A stretch of 7,877 bases of DNA from Gammaproteobacteria bacterium (GTDB lineage Bacteria; Pseudomonadota; Gammaproteobacteria; Acidiferrobacterales; Acidiferrobacteraceae), in NCBI GenBank assembly GCA_028064935.1, contig JAPTWT010000019.1:1-7877 (forward strand), read 5' to 3'. The first letter of the stretch is position 1; every line of letters begins with the position of its first letter. The position numbers and the translations under genes were made by a program. Of this stretch, positions 1 through 6,740 are shown one piece after another. The notes below the pieces were generated by a model that worked only from the letters and a program-made list of their open reading frames with translations, did not search any database and was not told the DNA's origin.

Positions 1-67
1 GTTCATGTGAGCATGGGACCCGCCCGGCCCAAGGCACAGACGGCCCGTGCGCCAGGCCCGAGCGCGG

Positions 68-76
68 TGGTATGAT
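68..76 (+). promoter_or_regulatory. Extended -10 promoter of the M17 aminopeptidase gene
   Basis: The bases TGG followed by TATGAT (hexamer at 71-76, 5 of 6 matches to TATAAT) form an extended -10 element of the TGn type. No good -35 lies 16-18 bases upstream (48-53 reads TGCGCC), as is common for extended -10 promoters. Transcription would start near 82-84, leaving about 25 bases of leader that contain the Shine-Dalgarno at 91-96. This placement also argues against the upstream GTG at 47 as the start codon. Confidence 0.5.
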
Positions 77-90
77 CGGGGTTTTGTGAC

Positions 91-96
91 AGGAGG
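91..96 (+). promoter_or_regulatory. Shine-Dalgarno that fixes the aminopeptidase start
   Basis: AGGAGG is a full-strength Shine-Dalgarno, with ten bases between it and the GTG at 107-109. It selects that GTG over the in-frame GTG at 47, which has no comparable site and would lie upstream of the likely transcription start. Confidence 0.65.
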
Positions 97-106
97 TCAA
101 GGCAAG

Positions 107-1570
107 GTGTCAGCGTTCAAGCTCCCCCGCGTACGTTACCGGGAAACCGATGACGCGACGGCCGACCTCGCCCGTTATCAGCACATCGCGCTGATCGTCG
201 CCAAGGCCGCCGATCTCGCCCACGCCCCGTTTGGCACCCTCCTCCAAAAACGCCTGAAGGCCCAGGGGGTGGCGATCAAGCCTGGGACGGTATTTCTCAG
301 CGAGGCCCCCGACGAGACCGGAACGACGCTCGCGGTGGGGTTCATCGCGGACACCCGGGAGACCTTCGCGCTTCTCGAACTCGCCCGCAAATTGACCCGG
401 TTCCGCCCCGGGGTCACACACGTCGCCCTGCTCGCCCCGGGGCTTAAGGGCGCCGCGCACAAGGAGGCCTTGCGCGCGCTCGTCCGCTGCCTCTACGCCC
501 AGGTACCGCTACCGTCCCGGCAGACCGGCCAGACCCGGAATCCGCCGATGGCAGTCGACGTCTACGGCGCAAGCGACGGGGACCGCGCACTGCGTGCCGC
601 CGCGCACGGCAATCACCTGGCGCGCGCCCTGTCGGTCCTCCCGGCCAATGAACTCGGTCCCGCGGACTATGTAAAGCGCGTGAAGAAACTGGCCATCGAC
701 AACGGCTGGCACTGTCGTTTTCTCGATGAAAAGCGCCTGGCCGCGCTCGGGGCCGGGGCGTTTCTCGCCGTAACGCGCACACGCGCCGCCGGCGCCGGGA
801 TCGTGCATCTGCGCTACACCCCGCGCAAGGCCGTGCGACCGCCGGTGGCCTTAGTCGGTAAAGGGATCTGCTTTGACACAGGCGGCGTCAACCTAAAGCC
901 CGCACGCCATATGTATGGGATGCACGAGGACATGCAAGGAAGCGCCGTGGCCCTGGGCGCGCTGCTTGCCCTCACGCAATCCCACGCACCCTTTCGCATC
1001 GACTGTTATCTGGCCATTGCTGAGAATGCCATAGGCCCGTTGAGCTATCGCCCTAACGAGGTGGTGCGCGCGGTGGATGGCACCACCATAGAGGTGGTGC
1101 ACACCGACGCCGAAGGGCGCATGGTGTTGGCCGATACCCTGGCACTCGCCGCGCGCGAGCGGCCGGGGCTCATCATCGATTACGCCACCCTCACCGGCGC
1201 CTGCGTCTATGCCCTGGGAACGCGCATGACGGGGGCCTTCACCAACCGCCCGGAACTCTACCTGCGCCTCATCGAGGCCGGGCGCGCCAGCGGCGAACGG
1301 GTGTGGCCGTTTCCGCTGGCAGACGACTACGACGCCGACCTCAAAAGCGATATCGCCGATATCAAGCAATGCACCCTCGAAGGCGAGGCCGATCATATCC
1401 TCGCCGCCCTGTTCCTCAAGCGCTTCATCGCCCATGACCCCACCTGGATCCACCTGGACCTCTCCGCTGGGCGACATAAAGGGGGTCTCGGCGCGATCCC
1501 CACCGATACCACGGGTTTTGGCGTCGACTTCACCCTGGCCTTGCTGGCCGATCCCGCCTTTGCCTGGTAG
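107..1570 (+). CDS. M17 leucyl aminopeptidase family protein
   Basis: This is a cytosolic two-metal aminopeptidase that would remove N-terminal residues from peptides. It has 487 residues, close to the roughly 500 usual for M17. The N-terminal third is the variable domain and the catalytic domain fills the rest. Visible active-site residues, numbered from the GTG at 107, are: metal ligands K252 and D257 in VGKGICFDTGG, D275 in HEDMQGSA, and D334 and E336 in HTDAEGR; and catalytic K264 (NLKP) and R338. The set is complete, so the enzyme should be active. Wording around the motifs (FDTGGVNLKP, AENAIGPLSYRP) differs from E. coli PepA (FDSGGISIKP), so I regard it as a non-PepA branch of M17 and give no symbol. 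The PepA-type DNA-binding role cannot be assumed. An in-frame GTG at 47 would add 20 low-complexity residues and is disfavoured. No holC follows it, and no terminator is visible directly after the stop. Confidence 0.93.
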   Translation: MSAFKLPRVRYRETDDATADLARYQHIALIVAKAADLAHAPFGTLLQKRLKAQGVAIKPGTVFLSEAPDETGTTLAVGFIADTRETFALLELARKLTRFRPGVTHVALLAPGLKGAAHKEALRALVRCLYAQVPLPSRQTGQTRNPPMAVDVYGASDGDRALRAAAHGNHLARALSVLPANELGPADYVKRVKKLAIDNGWHCRFLDEKRLAALGAGAFLAVTRTRAAGAGIVHLRYTPRKAVRPPVALVGKGICFDTGGVNLKPARHMYGMHEDMQGSAVALGALLALTQSHAPFRIDCYLAIAENAIGPLSYRPNEVVRAVDGTTIEVVHTDAEGRMVLADTLALAARERPGLIIDYATLTGACVYALGTRMTGAFTNRPELYLRLIEAGRASGERVWPFPLADDYDADLKSDIADIKQCTLEGEADHILAALFLKRFIAHDPTWIHLDLSAGRHKGGLGAIPTDTTGFGVDFTLALLADPAFAW

Positions 1571-1662
1571 CGGCGCGTGCCGATCCCAAACCGCCTCTTG
1601 TGCCGACCCGCCACGCTCGATGCGAGGCCCATAAGGCCCGCGCTCCCGATGCGGTGTAGGAC

Positions 1663-1676
1663 TTCCCGTACGGGAA
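1663..1676. repeat. 14-base perfect palindrome
   Basis: TTCCCGTACGGGAA reads the same on both strands. As DNA it could be an operator for a dimeric regulator. As RNA it folds into a five-base-pair stem with a GTAC loop. It has no U-tract, so it is not a terminator. It lies 87-100 bases after the aminopeptidase stop and over 200 bases before argD, so its target is unclear. It could be chance. Confidence 0.4.
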
Positions 1677-1772
1677 TGTGGGCCACCTGTCTGGTACCTA
1701 CCTGCGAGGCGCACGCCCACGGATAGTCATGATCGGTGCCCCTGGAGAATGGCGGCCTGCCGACACCCGTAC

Positions 1773-1801
1773 TGGATTTTCGGAGGCGAGGGCGGTAATA
1801 T
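1773..1801 (+). promoter_or_regulatory. Possible promoter of the argD leader
   Basis: TGGATT (1773-1778, 3 of 6 matches to TTGACA) and TAATAT (1796-1801, 4 of 6 matches to TATAAT) are separated by 17 bases. Transcription would begin near 1808 and give argD a leader of about 90 bases that contains the terminator hairpin. Both hexamers are weak. If this promoter is used, the possible ORF at 1800 could not be translated from its ATG, because the ATG would lie upstream of the transcript start. Confidence 0.25.
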
Positions 1802-1850
1802 GCGCGCCTTGATCGGACTGCCTGACGCCGCAGGCGGCCGCGATCCTTAA
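1800..1850 (+). CDS. Possible 16-residue leader peptide upstream of argD
   Basis: ATG at 1800 opens a short frame, MRALIGLPDAAGGRDP, that ends at TAA 1848-1850. GAGGG at 1788-1792 is a fair Shine-Dalgarno seven bases before the ATG. The stop lies seven bases before the terminator hairpin at 1857, which is the geometry of a transcription-attenuation leader. Two of its 16 codons are arginine (CGC), not a run, so the case for arginine sensing is weak. The same frame is open upstream to 1635. This is a hypothesis and may be chance. Confidence 0.2.
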   Translation: MRALIGLPDAAGGRDP

Positions 1851-1856
1851 ATCGTT

Positions 1857-1889
1857 AAGCGCCCCCACCCTAGGGGCGCTTTATATTTT
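1857..1889 (+). terminator. Intrinsic terminator or attenuator directly before argD
   Basis: The arm AAGCGCCCC (1857-1865) pairs perfectly over nine bases with GGGGCGCTT (1873-1881) around a seven-base loop, and TTATATTTT follows. This is a textbook rho-independent terminator. It ends nine bases before the argD ATG at 1899, so it may end transcription from upstream or act as an attenuator in the argD leader. The left arm GCGCCCCC (1859-1866) can instead pair with GGGGGCGC at 1890-1897, which covers the argD ribosome-binding region. The U-tract also contains TATATT (1882-1887), a -10-like hexamer with no visible -35. Confidence 0.75.
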
Positions 1890-1898
1890 GGGGGCGCG

Positions 1899-3080
1899 AT
1901 GCCAACCGAACACTATCTCATGACGACCTACGGACGACTCCCGGTCGCATTCACGCACGGTGAAGGGGCCTGGCTCTGGGACGAGGGCGGCCGTCGCTAT
2001 CTGGACGGGCTTGCCGGGGTCGCGGTCAATGGCCTTGGCCACGCCCATCCGGCGATCGTCGAGACGATCTGCGCCCAGGCCCGGCGTCTGATCCATGTCT
2101 CCAATTGGTACGAGAACCGCGAGCAGCAGACCCTCGCCGAGCGCCTGTGCGCGGTGGCCGGTATGGATCGGGTGTTCTTCGCAAATTCCGGGGCCGAGGC
2201 CAACGAGGCGGCCTTGAAGCTCGCGCGCCTGCATGGGCGTCGCAAGGGGGTCGAGGCGCCCGCTGTGATCGTCATGGAGGGGAGCTTCCACGGTCGCACG
2301 CTGGGGACCCTGAGCGCCTCGGGAAGCCGCAAGGTCCAGGCCGGCTTCGAGCCCCTGGTACCGGGCTTTCGGCGCGTGCCGTTCAATGATCTCGATGCCG
2401 TGCGCCAGGTCGGCGCGCGCGATCAGACCGTGGTCGCAGTGCTCGTCGAACCGATATTGGGGGAAGGCGGCATCCAGGTCCCGGATGCGGGCTACCTGAA
2501 GGGCCTGCGCAAGATCTGCGACGAGGCGGGCTGGCTGCTCATCCTAGACGAGATCCAGACCGGGCTATGTCGCAGCGGCGCATGGTTCGCCTGGCAGCAC
2601 GAGCAGGCCCGCCCTGACGTCATGACCGTGGCCAAGGCCTTGGGCAACGGCCTGCCGATCGGCGCCTGTCTCGCGCACGGCACGGCCGCCGAGCTCTTCC
2701 ATCCCGGTCAGCATGGGTCGACCTTCGGCGGCAACCCGCTGGCCGCCGCCGTAGGCCGCACCGTGATCGAGACGCTTGAGGGCATGCGCGCCTGGGAGCG
2801 GGCCGCAGCGCTGGGGCAAGGGCTGCTCAATGGCCTGCGCGAGCGATTGCACGACACCGCCGGCGTCAAGGCAGTACGCGGCCGCGGGCTCCTGCTCGGC
2901 ATAGAACTGGATCGGCCGGCGCACGCCGTCATGCGCCTGGCCTTGAACCGCGGTCTTTTGCTGAATGTCACCGCCGAGCGGGTGGTACGCCTCCTGCCAC
3001 CACTCATCCTGAGTGACGAAGAGGCCCGCCTCCTGACGTCCGGCACCGCCGACGCCATCCAAGAGTTTCTGGCGTCATGA
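1899..3080 (+). CDS. argD: Acetylornithine aminotransferase ArgD
   Basis: This is a cytosolic class-III PLP aminotransferase that makes N-acetylornithine from N-acetylglutamate semialdehyde with glutamate as amino donor, in arginine synthesis. Many ArgD proteins also serve in lysine synthesis as succinyl-DAP aminotransferase. The 393-residue length is normal for ArgD. Visible features are NSGAEANE (96-103), the SFHGRT loop (129-134) with the PLP-stacking F130, E184 in EPILGEGG (the family usually has Q where L187 stands), D217 in LILDEIQ, the Schiff-base lysine K246 in TVAKALGNG, and STFGGNPLAAA near 274. The start region is unusual: a terminator hairpin ends at 1889, and the only Shine-Dalgarno-like sequence is a G-run (1890-1894) four bases from the ATG. 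Its last codons overlap argF by ATGA, so the two are an operon. A related ornithine or GABA aminotransferase is the alternative, but the argF partner makes ArgD most likely. Confidence 0.93.
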   Translation: MPTEHYLMTTYGRLPVAFTHGEGAWLWDEGGRRYLDGLAGVAVNGLGHAHPAIVETICAQARRLIHVSNWYENREQQTLAERLCAVAGMDRVFFANSGAEANEAALKLARLHGRRKGVEAPAVIVMEGSFHGRTLGTLSASGSRKVQAGFEPLVPGFRRVPFNDLDAVRQVGARDQTVVAVLVEPILGEGGIQVPDAGYLKGLRKICDEAGWLLILDEIQTGLCRSGAWFAWQHEQARPDVMTVAKALGNGLPIGACLAHGTAAELFHPGQHGSTFGGNPLAAAVGRTVIETLEGMRAWERAAALGQGLLNGLRERLHDTAGVKAVRGRGLLLGIELDRPAHAVMRLALNRGLLLNVTAERVVRLLPPLILSDEEARLLTSGTADAIQEFLAS

Positions 3081-3976
3081 TTCGGCATTTCTTGAGCCTG
3101 ATGGACTGCACGCCCAAGGAGCTGCGCATGCTCATAGAGCGCGCGATGACGCTCAAGGCCATCCTTCACAGGCGCGAGCCGCACGAGTATCTGCGCGGAT
3201 CGAGCCTCGCGCTCATCTTCGAGAAATCCTCGACGCGGACCCGCGTGTCGTTCGAGGCCGGCATCACCCAGCTCGGGGGCAACAGCATGTTCCTTGCCCC
3301 CGCGGAACTCCAGCTGGGACGGGGTGAGCCGCTCGAGGACACGGCCCGCGTGGTGTCGCGCATGGTCGATGCCATCGTCATCCGCACCCACGAGCACGCC
3401 AAGCTCGCGGCCTTCGCCGAGCATTCCCAGGTGCCGGTGATAAACGCCCTGACCGACCGCTTCCATCCCTGCCAGCTGCTCGCCGACATCCAGACGTATT
3501 TCGAGCATCGCGGCGACATCGCCGGACGTACGGTGGCATGGATCGGCGACGGCAACAACGTCTGCCAGTCGTGGATCAACGCCGCGCGGCAGTTCGGCTT
3601 CACCTTGCGCATCGCGACCCCCGCGGGGTATCGGCCGAACCCGGAGATCCTGGGGGCGGCCGCCGGGTCTGCGCATCTCGTCGAGACCCCGGAGGACGCG
3701 GCGCGGGGCGCCGATCTGGTCGTGACCGACACCTGGGCGAGCATGGGGCAGGAATCCGAAAAAGAGGTACGCATGCGCGCCTTCCAGGGATACTGCGTCA
3801 CAGCATGCCTCATGGACCTGGCCGCTGCGGACGCGCTCTTCATGCATTGCCTCCCCGCCTATCGCGGCGTAGAGGTCGCAGGCGAGGTCATAGACGGGCC
3901 GCGCAGCGTCGTCTGGGACGAGGCCGAAAACCGCCTTCATGCGCAAAAGGCGCTGCTCGAGTTTCTGCTCGCCTGA
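3077..3976 (+). CDS. argF: Ornithine carbamoyltransferase ArgF
   Basis: This anabolic transferase joins carbamoyl phosphate and ornithine to give citrulline and phosphate. It acts in the cytosol, normally as a trimer. All family motifs are present in 299 residues, a typical length: STRTR (52-56) for carbamoyl phosphate, R103, HPCQ (130-133), the GDGNN segment (157-161), D218 with the ornithine-closing SMG loop (222-224), and HCLP (257-260) with the reactive C258. The ATG lies in the argD stop (ATGA, 3077-3080). It has only a weak Shine-Dalgarno (AAGAG at 3061-3065), so translation is probably coupled to argD. The gene ends eight bases from the convergent stop of the next gene, with no terminator visible between them. 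Confidence 0.95.
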   Translation: MIRHFLSLMDCTPKELRMLIERAMTLKAILHRREPHEYLRGSSLALIFEKSSTRTRVSFEAGITQLGGNSMFLAPAELQLGRGEPLEDTARVVSRMVDAIVIRTHEHAKLAAFAEHSQVPVINALTDRFHPCQLLADIQTYFEHRGDIAGRTVAWIGDGNNVCQSWINAARQFGFTLRIATPAGYRPNPEILGAAAGSAHLVETPEDAARGADLVVTDTWASMGQESEKEVRMRAFQGYCVTACLMDLAAADALFMHCLPAYRGVEVAGEVIDGPRSVVWDEAENRLHAQKALLEFLLA

Positions 3977-3984
3977 GCGCAAAC

Positions 3985-4767
3985 CTAGTTGTGATAATCG
4001 AATAACAATCGAGGATAGGGCGCGCAGCGTCGACAGAGGAAGCGGATCTGCCGGAAGAACGAGCGCGCCTGCCCCCAGATCTCTTGTGCGATCGCGCTGT
4101 CGAAATGCCGCCCCGTCGGGTTGGCGGCCGCCGGATCGACGTTGTAATAATGGACAATGAGCGGCTTGCCGTAGAATCGCATGTGCGCCTCGAAGGCCTG
4201 AAGCTTGGGCAGCGGCGTGCTCTGCTGGAAGGCGATCAAAAGCACCTTCGACTCGATCCGTTGTATGAGCGCGGCCTTCACCGACACCCCCCCATCGCAC
4301 GCCACCGTACCCGAGACGTCGTGGGGATCGGCAGCACTCGCCTCGAGCGACTGGAGGGCGCCCGCATGCCCCCACCCGAACGTGATAACCTTGCGCCCGG
4401 GGGCGCTCAAGTATTCGATGGCCGCCCGCTCCATGGCCGCCCGGCGTCCATGTCCGCGGGCCGCGGCGTGCGCATGCCGGCTTGCATGCCCGAGACCCAG
4501 GGTCAGCACCCGGTAGCCCTGCGCCCCGACGCGATCGGCCCAGGCGAGCGTATGCTCATCGAGGCCGGCCTTGCCGGGCAACAGCAAAAGCCCGATGCGC
4601 GCCGACGGCGGTCCCGTGCGGTAGACCTCGAAATGATGGCCGCTCTTGGTCGCGAGCTGCACGAATTTCCCGGAAAACGCCCGACAAGACAGATCGGGAA
4701 GCTTATGGGCCCATCCCGAGACACTGGTCAGGATCAACACCAGGCCCGCCGCTATTCCACGCCACAT
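3985..4767 (-). CDS. Exported dienelactone-hydrolase-fold protein, probably a pseudoenzyme
   Basis: This is a 260-residue protein with no gene name that I recognise. The ATG at 4767-4765 is chosen because GAGGTG lies just upstream (from 4778), a promoter lies beyond it, and it opens a signal peptide (MWRG, hydrophobic [11 protein letters not shown], probable cut after GWA at residue 20). The mature part resembles the dienelactone-hydrolase (DLH) alpha/beta hydrolase fold: a strand GLLLLPG (59-65), [12 protein letters not shown], a nucleophile-elbow-like FGWGHAGA (130-137), and a C-terminal block [17 protein letters not shown] with IWGQARSFF. Aligned by eye to DLH (Cys123, Asp171, His202 by memory), the triad positions are G133, Q181 and P212. 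The spacings of 48 and 31 are identical, yet no catalytic residue is present. Cysteines lie at 28, 157, 245 and 248, the last two as CRRC. It may bind a ligand or partner in the periplasm. An upstream in-frame start at 4953 would bury the signal peptide and is disfavoured. Confidence 0.7.
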   Translation of the reverse strand: MWRGIAAGLVLILTSVSGWAHKLPDLSCRAFSGKFVQLATKSGHHFEVYRTGPPSARIGLLLLPGKAGLDEHTLAWADRVGAQGYRVLTLGLGHASRHAHAAARGHGRRAAMERAAIEYLSAPGRKVITFGWGHAGALQSLEASAADPHDVSGTVACDGGVSVKAALIQRIESKVLLIAFQQSTPLPKLQAFEAHMRFYGKPLIVHYYNVDPAAANPTGRHFDSAIAQEIWGQARSFFRQIRFLCRRCAPYPRLLFDYHN

Positions 4768-4816
4768 CCTCACACCTCGGTTACGCTCGACCCTGCTATG
4801 CGCCATGCCGCCGGGC

Positions 4817-4845
4817 ATTATGATGACTTCGCCTACCGACCTCAA
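4817..4845 (-). promoter_or_regulatory. Sigma-70-type promoter of the exported DLH-fold gene
   Basis: On the minus strand, TTGAGG (4845-4840, 4 of 6 matches to TTGACA) and CATAAT (4822-4817, 5 of 6 matches to TATAAT) are exactly 17 bases apart. Transcription would start near 4810 and leave a leader of about 43 bases with the GAGGTG Shine-Dalgarno before the ATG at 4767. This supports the minus-strand gene over the long open frame on the plus strand. Confidence 0.55.
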
Positions 4846-4966
4846 GCGAGACATCCGGCGGTGCGGTGGTGCGCACCGGGAGCCTACCCGATTCACCGTC
4901 CGATACCGGAGGCGGAGGCGATGAACGGGGTCCTGCGGGTGCCATTCGGGCACACCGACCAGGCGA

Positions 4967-4995
4967 GAGAAACTTCGCCAAACCCAGTGTATACT
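4967..4995 (+). promoter_or_regulatory. Probable ettA promoter very close to the start codon
   Basis: TATACT (4990-4995, 5 of 6 matches to TATAAT) has a weak GAGAAA (4967-4972, 3 of 6 matches to TTGACA) 17 bases upstream. Only six bases separate the -10 from the ettA ATG at 5002, so the transcript would begin at or within a base or two of the start codon. It is the only promoter-like -10 that I see on this strand in the divergent gap. Confidence 0.4.
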
Positions 4996-5001
4996 GGACG
5001 C

Positions 5002-6675
5002 ATGCCGATTCCCTACATATTCACCATGCAGCGGGTGACCAAGGTCGTCCCGCCGTCGCGCGAGATCCTGAAGAACATCTCGCTATCGTTCTACCCGGGC
5101 GCCAAGATCGGCGTGCTCGGATTGAATGGCGCTGGAAAATCGACGCTGCTGCGGATCATGGCGGGCGTGGACCGCGATTTCGACGGCGAGGCCAGTCCGG
5201 CCGCGCGCACGCGCGTAGGCTACCTCCCCCAGGAACCGGTACTGGACCCGACCAAGGATGTCCGCGGAAACATCGAGGAGGGGGTGGCGGCCACCAAGGC
5301 CCTGCTCGAGCGCTTCAATGCCATAAGCCTCCGATTCGGCGAACCGCTATCCGATGAACAGATGAACGCCCTGATCGAGGAGCAGGCCCAGGTTCAAAGC
5401 GAGATCGACGCCGTCGGCGCCTGGGAACTGGACCGTAAACTGGAGATTGCCGCCGAGGCCTTGCGCCTACCACCCTTCGACGCCGACGTCACAGTACTGT
5501 CCGGGGGCGAGCGTCGCCGTGTGGCGTTGTGCCGGCTATTGCTGTCGGAACCGGACATGCTGTTGCTCGATGAGCCCACCAACCACCTGGATGCCGAGTC
5601 GGTCGCCTGGCTCGAACGCTTCCTCAAGGACTACAAGGGGACGGTGGTGGCAGTGACGCATGACCGCTACTTCCTCGACAACGTAGCCGGATGGATCCTG
5701 GAACTCGACCGCGGTCAGGGCATTCCCTGGGAAGGCAATTACTCCTCATGGCTCGAACAAAAGGAGAAGCGCCTCGCGATCGAGGAGAAGCAGGAGTCCG
5801 CGCGCCAGCGCACCATAAAGCGCGAGCTCGAATGGGTACGCACCGCGCCCAAGGGCCGGCACGCCAAGAGCCGTGCACGACTTGCCGCCTACGAGACGCT
5901 CGTGGCACAGGATGTCGAACAGCGCAACGAGACCCAGGACCTGTTCATACCGCCGGGCCCGCGGCTCGGGGATCTGGTCGTGGAGGCCGCGGATCTCACG
6001 AAGAGTTTCGGTGATCGCGTACTCATGGAGCACGTGAACTTCAAGCTGCCGCCCGGCGGGATCGTCGGGGTCATAGGGCCGAACGGCGCCGGCAAGACCA
6101 CACTGTTTCGCATGATCGTGGGCGAGGAGCAGCCGGACGGGGGGTCGCTACGCATCGGACCGTCGGTGGTCCCGGCCTACGTAAGCCAGAGCCGCGACGC
6201 CCTGGATGGCAATAAGTCGGTATGGGCGGAGATCTCTGGCGGATCGGATATGATTCTGTTGGGTCGCCGCGAGGTATCCTCGCGCGCCTATGCCGGACGC
6301 TTCAATTTCCGGGGCGCCGACCAGCAGAAACTCGTCAAGGATCTGTCCGGGGGCGAACGCAACCGTGTCCATCTGGCGAAGCTTCTGAGGAGCGGCGGCA
6401 ATCTTCTGCTGCTCGATGAGCCAACCAACGATCTCGACGTCGACACGTTGCGCGCCCTGGAGGAGGCCCTGCTCGAATTCGGCGGCTGCGCCATCGTGAT
6501 CTCCCATGATCGGTGGTTCCTGGATCGCGTCGCGACCCACATCCTGGCCTTCGAGGGCGATAGCCGCGTCGTGTGGTTCGAGGGCAATTACGCGGACTAC
6601 GAAGCCGATCGCAAGCGCCGCCTGGGGGTGGAGGCCGACCGGCCTACGCGCATAAAATACAAGCGACTGGCCTAA
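5002..6675 (+). CDS. ettA: ABC-F translation factor EttA
   Basis: This cytosolic ABC-F ATPase has no membrane domain. In E. coli, EttA binds the ribosomal E site and gates entry into elongation according to ATP and ADP levels. The 557 residues match the family (555 in E. coli), and the N-terminus ([20 protein letters not shown]) fits EttA from its first residues. Domain 1 has Walker [10 protein letters not shown] (40-48), the arm insertion around 93-138, signature LSGGE (166-170), and Walker B with E191 in [11 protein letters not shown]. The P-site-tRNA-interaction linker, rich in charged residues and helical, spans about 243-325. Domain 2 has Walker [10 protein letters not shown] (359-367), LSGGE (448-452) and E473 in DEPTNDLD. 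H-loops are H220 and H502. The start at 5002 has no good Shine-Dalgarno. An in-frame ATG at 4921, with GGAGG eight bases upstream, would add 27 unconserved residues and is the rival start. Confidence 0.93.
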   Translation: MPIPYIFTMQRVTKVVPPSREILKNISLSFYPGAKIGVLGLNGAGKSTLLRIMAGVDRDFDGEASPAARTRVGYLPQEPVLDPTKDVRGNIEEGVAATKALLERFNAISLRFGEPLSDEQMNALIEEQAQVQSEIDAVGAWELDRKLEIAAEALRLPPFDADVTVLSGGERRRVALCRLLLSEPDMLLLDEPTNHLDAESVAWLERFLKDYKGTVVAVTHDRYFLDNVAGWILELDRGQGIPWEGNYSSWLEQKEKRLAIEEKQESARQRTIKRELEWVRTAPKGRHAKSRARLAAYETLVAQDVEQRNETQDLFIPPGPRLGDLVVEAADLTKSFGDRVLMEHVNFKLPPGGIVGVIGPNGAGKTTLFRMIVGEEQPDGGSLRIGPSVVPAYVSQSRDALDGNKSVWAEISGGSDMILLGRREVSSRAYAGRFNFRGADQQKLVKDLSGGERNRVHLAKLLRSGGNLLLLDEPTNDLDVDTLRALEEALLEFGGCAIVISHDRWFLDRVATHILAFEGDSRVVWFEGNYADYEADRKRRLGVEADRPTRIKYKRLA

Positions 6676-6703
6676 AGGTCGTGCGCGGCCTGGAAAGGCG
6701 GTC

Positions 6704-6727
6704 CGGTCCGCCCCCCAGCGGGGACCG
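6704..6727 (+). other. GC-rich hairpin between ettA and the exporter gene
   Basis: CGGTCC (6704-6709) pairs with GGACCG (6722-6727) around a C-rich 12-base loop. CGGTCC is also present in tandem just upstream (6699-6704). There is no U-tract, so it is not a rho-independent terminator. It lies in the 65-base gap and may only affect RNA stability or spacing. Chance is possible in DNA this GC-rich. Confidence 0.25.
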
Positions 6728-6740
6728 ACGGGATACGCCC

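Larger units (their letters stand above)
1571..1898 (+). other. 328-base intergenic region ahead of argD
   Basis: I see no convincing protein or structural RNA gene here. Open frames run through it on both strands, but they look like GC-rich shadows. From left to right it holds a repeated CGATGCG (1619-1625 and 1647-1653), a 14-base perfect palindrome (1663-1676) loosely bracketed by GTAGG (1656-1660) and CCTAC (1697-1701), a weak promoter (1773-1801), a possible 16-codon ORF (1800-1850), a small imperfect hairpin (1818-1824 with 1831-1837, one G-U pair) and a strong terminator hairpin (1857-1889). No clear ArgR-box pair (TGAAT...ATTCA) was found. Confidence 0.6.

Noticed and set aside
1..46. 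Possible start of a divergent gene (lptF lies opposite pepA in many gammaproteobacteria)
   Set aside because: At most two codons (ATG at 6-4 on the minus strand) would be inside the window, and the ATG at 14-12 meets a stop after three codons. Nothing can be supported.
893..1720. 275-codon open frame on the minus strand over the aminopeptidase gene
   Set aside because: It lies antisense to the conserved catalytic motifs of the M17 enzyme and has no recognisable domain.
1750..1900. ArgR operator boxes ahead of argD
   Set aside because: I looked for paired TGAAT/ATTCA-like AT-rich half-sites and found none that would stand out from background.
2708..4375. 555-codon open frame on the minus strand across argD and argF
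   Set aside because: It is the antisense of two confidently identified enzymes, has low-complexity Arg/Gly-rich sequence, and is a usual by-product of GC-rich codon use.
4084..5001. Long open frame on the plus strand, in frame with ettA, that would make an 863-residue protein
   Set aside because: It runs antisense to the exported-protein gene, shows no family-like sequence and lies upstream of a normal EttA N-terminus. The minus strand has a promoter, a Shine-Dalgarno and a signal peptide instead.
6698..6727. Terminator between ettA and the Atm1-type exporter
   Set aside because: The hairpin is short with a large loop and is followed by GACGGGATACG, with no U-tract.
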